DNA of 11,133 nucleotides, from assembly GCA_016462305.1 (NCBI GenBank), contig JAEMTM010000060.1, forward strand, positions 1-11,133, in the 5' to 3' direction. Shown here piece after piece: positions 7,739 to 11,133 of the stretch (within the stretch, counting starts at the first letter, position 1; the number at the start of each line of letters is the position of its first letter). The DNA is from Sphingomonadaceae bacterium (lineage in GTDB: Bacteria > Pseudomonadota > Alphaproteobacteria > Sphingomonadales > Sphingomonadaceae). Position numbers and translations under genes: made by a program. Below the pieces are notes generated by a model. It was not told the DNA's origin, did no database searches, and saw nothing but the letters and a program-made list of their open reading frames with translations.

Positions 7739-8311
7739 ATGCTCAGCCTGCCCAATATCCTGACCCTGTCACGAATTTTCGCCGTGCCCATATTGGTTTT
7801 CCTGTTGTGGCCGGGGACCAAGCCCATGAGCGTGCAGCCGCTACCGCTTGATTATGCGTTTGCGTTCGTGCTCTATTGCCTGATGGGCATCACCGATTAT
7901 TTCGACGGCTATCTCGCCCGCGCGCAAGGGACGGTGTCGAAACTGGGCGTTTTTCTTGACCCCATCGCCGACAAAATCATGATCGCCGCTGTCATTTTGA
8001 TGTTGGTGTTCACCCGCGATGTGGAGGGGTGGCACGTGATTGCCGCCTTGATCATCTTGTTGCGCGAAATGATTGTGTCGGGTTTGCGTGAATTTCTGGC
8101 CGGGCTTCAGATTTCGGTGCCCGTGTCCAAACTCGCCAAATGGAAAACGACATTTCAATTGGTCTCGCTGGGCGGGATCATCTTGGCTGGGGCGCTGCCG
8201 GACTGGATTTTGCTGAAGCAAGCGGCTTTGTTGTTGTTGTGGATCGCGGCGGTGCTGACGATGATTACCGGTTGGGATTATCTGCGCGTCGGCATCAAGC
8301 ATATGGATTGA
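7739..8311 (+). CDS. pgsA: CDP-diacylglycerol-glycerol-3-phosphate 3-phosphatidyltransferase
   Basis: Makes phosphatidylglycerophosphate, the committed step to phosphatidylglycerol and cardiolipin, in the inner membrane. It has 190 residues, the usual family length. The CDP-alcohol phosphotransferase motif is complete: Asp53, Asp56-Gly57, Ala60-Arg61, Gly70, Asp74 and Asp78 (within ITDYFDGYLAR and GVFLDPIADK). The N-terminus SLPNILTLSRI is also typical of PgsA. Four to five hydrophobic membrane segments are apparent. The start ATG has no recognisable Shine-Dalgarno sequence. A weak TATCGA at 7727-7732 could be a -10 placing transcription start almost on the ATG, but this is speculative. moaD begins four bases after the stop codon, so pgsA, moaD and moaE are very probably one transcript. 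Confidence 0.95.
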   Translation: MLSLPNILTLSRIFAVPILVFLLWPGTKPMSVQPLPLDYAFAFVLYCLMGITDYFDGYLARAQGTVSKLGVFLDPIADKIMIAAVILMLVFTRDVEGWHVIAALIILLREMIVSGLREFLAGLQISVPVSKLAKWKTTFQLVSLGGIILAGALPDWILLKQAALLLLWIAAVLTMITGWDYLRVGIKHMD

Positions 8312-8315
8312 GGCC

Positions 8316-8567
8316 ATGAAATTGGTGTATTTTGCCAGCGTGCGTGAGGCGATAGGGCTGTCATCCGAAGAATGCGACGTGCCGCAGGATGCCCGCAGAG
8401 TTGGTGATCTTGTGGCTTGGATTTCTGCGGGTTCCCAAGAGCATGCCCGCGCATTACATGATCTTTCACGCCTGCGTTTCGCATTGGACCAAGAGATGGT
8501 TGCGAGCGATGCTTTGTTGGGTGAGGCGCAGGAATTGGCCATCTTCCCGCCGGTCACGGGCGGATGA
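8316..8567 (+). CDS. moaD: Molybdopterin synthase small subunit MoaD
   Basis: Ubiquitin-like sulphur carrier of molybdenum cofactor synthesis. As a C-terminal thiocarboxylate it delivers sulphur to cyclic pyranopterin monophosphate on MoaE. It has 83 residues, the normal size, opening with the first beta strand KLVYFASVREAIG and closing with FPPVTGG, whose terminal Gly82-Gly83 is the site of adenylation and thiocarboxylation. GAGG lies only two bases before the ATG, so translation is likely coupled to pgsA, whose stop is four bases upstream. Its own stop overlaps the moaE start as ATGA. MoeB-type activation and the moaA/moaC steps must be encoded elsewhere. Confidence 0.95.
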   Translation: MKLVYFASVREAIGLSSEECDVPQDARRVGDLVAWISAGSQEHARALHDLSRLRFALDQEMVASDALLGEAQELAIFPPVTGG

Positions 8568-9004
8568 AAGTGGTGCGGGTCAGCCATGCGGCGATTCAGC
8601 CTGACGAAGGGTTGGCTGCGCTGGCGGGTCTTGGCGGTGGTGCATTGGCCAGTTTCACGGGCATTGTGCGCGACGATAACGGGGTAACGGCGATTGAATT
8701 GGAACATTATCCCGGCATGACCGAGGCAAGTCTTTATAGCCTCATAGAAGCCGCCACAGCGCGATGGTCATTGTTGGGCGCTGTTATCACCCACCGCGTC
8801 GGAATTGTCCCTGTGGGCGCTCCTGTGGTCGTTGTCGGGGCCGCTTCGTTGCACAGGGCGGAGGCATTGGAGGCGACGGCGTTCCTCATTGACCGGCTGA
8901 AGACCGAGGCACCATTTTGGAAGCGCGCGCATTATGCCGATGGCACGGCAAAATGGGTCGACGCCAAAGCGAGCGATGACGCGCGTTCCGAACGCTGGAC
9001 ATGA
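8564..9004 (+). CDS. moaE: Molybdopterin synthase catalytic subunit MoaE
   Basis: Catalytic large subunit that inserts two sulphurs into cyclic pyranopterin monophosphate to make molybdopterin, working as a MoaE dimer with two MoaD. It has 146 residues, close to the usual 150. Conserved positions seen: Arg36 in GIVRD, the HYPGM segment at 48-52, HRVG at 77-80, His97-Arg98 in SLHRAEA, and Lys113 and Lys120 in LKTEAPFWK, corresponding to the active-site lysines of the E. coli enzyme. It overlaps moaD by four bases (ATGA), which fits stoichiometric coupled translation. It ends exactly one base before the oxyR stop codon on the other strand, leaving no room for a dedicated terminator between the two genes. 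Confidence 0.96.
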   Translation: MKVVRVSHAAIQPDEGLAALAGLGGGALASFTGIVRDDNGVTAIELEHYPGMTEASLYSLIEAATARWSLLGAVITHRVGIVPVGAPVVVVGAASLHRAEALEATAFLIDRLKTEAPFWKRAHYADGTAKWVDAKASDDARSERWT

Positions 9005-9910
9005 TTATGCGGCGTGCAAACCGCGCAGCGCATCCGCCAGCAGGTTAAATTCCTCCCGCCGCGGGCTGTTGGTGCGCCACACCAACGCAATCTCACGCGA
9101 CGCATGTTCGGCGTTCAAGGGGCGGGCCTGCACATCGGTGCCGTTCAACAACCCCGCTGTAACCGCCATTTCGGGGATGATGGTCAGGCCAAGGCCATTA
9201 TCGACCATTTGCACCAGCGTATGCAGCGATGTGCCCAGCATCGTTGCAAAGGCCCGCATTTCTGGGCGGTTGCAGGCGGCAAGCGCATGGTCCTTCAGGC
9301 AGTGGCCATCGACCAGCAAAAGCAATCGGCTTTCGTCGATCAATTCGGGCTCGATGCTTTCCGGGGGGTCGCGCGGGTCGTCCTTGGGAAACGCCACAAA
9401 CAAGCGGTCGTCAAACAAAGTCGCTTTTTCAATATCGCCAGCGGCAAAGGGCAGCGCCAGCAATACACAATCGACCTGTCCATGATGCAATGCGTCGATT
9501 GCAGCGGCGCTGGCTTCTTCGCGCAAATATAATTTCAGATCGGGATATTGCTTACGCAATGCGGGCAATAATTTCGGCAGCAAAAACGGCGCGATGGTTG
9601 GAATGACGCTCATCCGCAGATCATCGGCCAATGGCGTGCCCGCTGAACGCGCTATTTCCGCCAGCTCCTCTGCTTCACGCAATATCCGGTGCGCCTTTGC
9701 GACTATCTTGTTGCCAAGCGGCGTGAACCGGACAACGCGGCGCGTGCGTTCGACCAACATCAGGCCAAGCAGCGATTCCAGCTCGCGAATGCCCGCCGAT
9801 AACGTCGATTGCGTGACGAAACTGGACTCTGCTGCTTTACCAAAATGGCCATGCTCTTGCAACGCGACCAGATATTGCAACTGTTTCAGCGTTGGCAGAT
9901 AGGTGCTCAT
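9005..9910 (-). CDS. oxyR: LysR-family peroxide-sensing regulator OxyR
   Basis: DNA-binding transcription factor of 301 residues (E. coli OxyR has 305). The N-terminal winged helix-turn-helix spans about residues 5-62 (KAAESSFVTQSTLSAGIREL), followed by the linker helix and the substrate-binding-like regulatory domain. Peroxide-sensing cysteines are in place: Cys204 in DGHCLKDH and Cys213 in ALAAC, nine residues apart as in E. coli Cys199/Cys208. TSLHTLVQMV and GLGLTIIPEMA match conserved OxyR segments. GGAA seven bases before ATG 9910 supports the start. No catalase or peroxiredoxin gene is next to it. It faces cysE across 157 bases and may control that gene or itself, as LysR-type regulators often act on divergent neighbours. 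A separate Cys148 has no assigned role. Confidence 0.93.
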   Translation of the reverse strand: MSTYLPTLKQLQYLVALQEHGHFGKAAESSFVTQSTLSAGIRELESLLGLMLVERTRRVVRFTPLGNKIVAKAHRILREAEELAEIARSAGTPLADDLRMSVIPTIAPFLLPKLLPALRKQYPDLKLYLREEASAAAIDALHHGQVDCVLLALPFAAGDIEKATLFDDRLFVAFPKDDPRDPPESIEPELIDESRLLLLVDGHCLKDHALAACNRPEMRAFATMLGTSLHTLVQMVDNGLGLTIIPEMAVTAGLLNGTDVQARPLNAEHASREIALVWRTNSPRREEFNLLADALRGLHAA

Positions 9911-10067
9911 AAATCGGTTCCGTTAATCAATAGGGCGCGTATAATCGCTTTTACCAATTTTTATACATATAATTATCGGCAAACTGCATCCTTTGCTGGA
10001 AAAACCCACCCGAACGTCTTAGCTTATGAATTAACAAAGGGTCCGACAAAGGCCAGCAGAGTCAGTT
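9911..10067. promoter_or_regulatory. AT-rich oxyR-cysE divergent regulatory region
   Basis: 157 bases, notably AT-rich at 9923-9977 compared with the flanking genes. It contains two perfect TATAAT hexamers on the plus strand (9940-9945 and 9968-9973), an inverted pair GTATAA (9939-9944) and TTATAC (9961-9966), and the palindrome ATAATTAT (9969-9976). I could not match the four-part OxyR consensus (ATAG elements at 10-base intervals) across the region; only one ATAG at 9930-9933 is obvious. Binding by OxyR is therefore a hypothesis based on gene arrangement. Confidence 0.45.
9968..9973 (+). promoter_or_regulatory. Candidate -10 box for cysE
   Basis: TATAAT, a perfect housekeeping -10 hexamer, about 95 bases before the cysE start. 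The position 17 bases upstream (tcgctt at 9945-9950) is a poor -35, which would fit a promoter that needs an activator. The hexamer lies in AT-rich DNA, where such matches are more frequent by chance. Confidence 0.35.
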
Positions 10068-10790
10068 ATGTTTATTTCTAACTTCATCGATTATCTCGAC
10101 TCGATCAAAGAACGCGACCCCGCGCCGCGTTCACGGTGGGAGATTTTATTATATCCCGGCGTTTGGGCGGTAGGCTATCACCGCGTCGCGCATTGGTTGT
10201 TTTTGGGGCATATGTTTTTTCTGGCGCGGCTGGTGAACCACTTTGCGCGCTTCCTGACGGGTATCGATATTCACCCCGGCGCGAAAATTGGCAGCAATTT
10301 CTTTTTGGACCACGGCTTCAGCGTCATTGGCGAAACGGCGGAAATTGGTGATAATGTCACCATGTATCAAAATGTCACGCTTGGCGGCACCAATCCGACG
10401 ACGGGCATTGGTGGAAAGCGGCATCCGACCATATTGGATAATGTCATCATCGGTTCGGGCGCGCAGATTCTGGGGCCAATTACCGTTGGCGAACGTGCGC
10501 GCATTGGCGCTGCTGCGGTCGTGACAGACGATGTGCCAGCCGGCGCGACCATGATTGGTCAAAAAGCGCGATCAACCTTAGTAAAGGCGGAAACCTACGC
10601 ACGGGATTTCATGCCCTATGGCACGCCTTGCCGCGAAATGTTCGATCCAGCGACCCAAAGCCTTGAGATCATGCAATGCGAGATTGAAAGCCTGCGTAAG
10701 AAAGTGGCCGAGTTGATGGCACAGCGTGACGCCAGCTCGAACGTAACACCCGCCAAGCCACGTCCAGCCAAGGGACGCAAGGTCAGTTGA
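10068..10790 (+). CDS. cysE: Serine O-acetyltransferase (EpsC-type)
   Basis: Transfers acetyl from acetyl-CoA to L-serine, giving O-acetylserine, the first step of cysteine synthesis. The protein has 240 residues. It is of the shorter EpsC type, with a short helical N-terminal region and a left-handed beta-helix of hexapeptide repeats from about residue 66 (IHPGAKIG) to 165. Catalytic residues are visible as Asp81-His82-Gly83 in FLDHGF and His119 in GGKRHPT. The C-terminus differs from a bare EpsC: residues about 196-221 look like a short coiled coil (LEIMQCEIESLRKKVAEL), followed by a basic Pro/Lys tail ending RKVS. The ribosome site is weak (CAGAG upstream). It diverges from oxyR and its stop overlaps the start of the DUF2794 gene, implying one transcript with translational coupling. 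Confidence 0.95.
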   Translation: MFISNFIDYLDSIKERDPAPRSRWEILLYPGVWAVGYHRVAHWLFLGHMFFLARLVNHFARFLTGIDIHPGAKIGSNFFLDHGFSVIGETAEIGDNVTMYQNVTLGGTNPTTGIGGKRHPTILDNVIIGSGAQILGPITVGERARIGAAAVVTDDVPAGATMIGQKARSTLVKAETYARDFMPYGTPCREMFDPATQSLEIMQCEIESLRKKVAELMAQRDASSNVTPAKPRPAKGRKVS

Positions 10791-11131
10791 GCGCGGTCAT
10801 CACGCCGTTTCCCGGGGTTAGCCGCCATAATCAGGTCGGCTTTGACAAGAATGAGCTGACGCAGATATTGAACCTATACGGCCGGATGGTCGCGGCGGGA
10901 AACTGGCGCGATTATGCCATTGACTTGGGCCGCGACGCCGCCGTGTTCAGCATGTTCCGCCGCGCGACCGAGCGCCCTGAATATCGTATCGAAAAACGCC
11001 CCGCATTGCGCAACCGCCAAGGCATATGGGCGTTGGTCGGCGAAGGCGGCGCAATCCTGAAACGCGGCCATGATCTGGCACCAGTGCTGGCACCGGTTGA
11101 GCGCAAGTTAATGAAACTGGTTGATGCGTAA
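10787..11131 (+). CDS. DUF2794 family protein, unknown function
   Basis: A soluble-looking 114-residue protein with no signal peptide or membrane segment. I recognise the DUF2794 pattern of alphaproteobacteria: FDKNELTQILNLYGRMVAAG, then WRDYAIDLGRDAAVFSMFRRA, YRIEKRP and ILKRGHDLAPVL. No enzymatic motif is evident and the function is not known to me. The start is TTG at 10787, overlapping the cysE stop as TTGA, with AAGG four bases before it; the next possible ATG is inside the conserved LYGRM segment, so TTG is favoured. Its tight linkage to cysE suggests coexpression, though this may reflect gene packing rather than shared function. The stop is two bases from the window end, so the gene is complete. 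Confidence 0.9.
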   Translation: MSAVITPFPGVSRHNQVGFDKNELTQILNLYGRMVAAGNWRDYAIDLGRDAAVFSMFRRATERPEYRIEKRPALRNRQGIWALVGEGGAILKRGHDLAPVLAPVERKLMKLVDA

Positions 11132-11133
11132 AA

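Noticed and set aside
7841..8707. Long minus-strand open frame of 288 codons across pgsA, moaD and moaE
   Set aside because: It spans three convincing plus-strand genes. Composition is Gln/His/Arg-rich and looks like a complement shadow.
9923..9980. A precise OxyR operator
   Set aside because: Only one ATAG quarter-site (9930-9933) is visible, and the others do not fall at the expected 10-base intervals, so I report the region as regulatory but not as a defined operator.
1..11133. A novel defence, mobile or biosynthetic system
   Set aside because: Every sizeable stretch is accounted for by familiar core or catabolic genes in normal arrangements. There are no array-like repeats, transposases, phage genes or clusters of unknown genes.

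Overview
The window looks like ordinary chromosomal sequence from an alphaproteobacterium, most likely of the order Sphingomonadales. This is an inference from moderate-to-high GC, the close protein-level feel of the pgsA-moaD-moaE cluster, a DUF2794 gene (an alphaproteobacterial family) behind an EpsC-type cysE, and a coniferyl-aldehyde-dehydrogenase-like gene beside CoA-ligase and thiolase genes. I see no IS element, phage gene, CRISPR array, toxin module or other sign of recent transfer. No stretch longer than 300 bases lacks a gene.

Region 1 (1-4531) is a carbon-catabolism block. On the minus strand lie an acyl-CoA synthetase and, 72 bases downstream, a thiolase cut by the window edge. 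A CalB-like aldehyde dehydrogenase is transcribed divergently from a 119-base intergenic region. Together they could carry an aldehyde to an acid, to an acyl-CoA, and on to thiolytic cleavage, but the substrate cannot be read from the sequence.

Region 2 (4532-6192) holds a tRNA-Leu(CAA) preceded by two small hairpins, then a single-chain iron-sulphur L-serine ammonia-lyase (sdaA) with a 7-base dyad in its upstream region.

Region 3 (6193-9004) starts with a minus-strand LplT-like MFS transporter convergent with sdaA. Divergent from it is a tight plus-strand cluster: pgsA (phosphatidylglycerophosphate synthase), moaD and moaE (molybdopterin synthase subunits), with a 4-base gap and then an ATGA overlap.

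Region 4 (9005-11133) has oxyR on the minus strand, ending base-to-base against moaE. oxyR diverges from cysE (serine O-acetyltransferase), and a DUF2794 gene overlaps the cysE stop codon by TTGA. The AT-rich oxyR-cysE intergenic region contains two perfect TATAAT hexamers and is the most interesting regulatory spot in the window: a peroxide sensor facing the first gene of cysteine synthesis. I did not find a convincing undescribed system. The findings are second-look items, mostly of modest interest.
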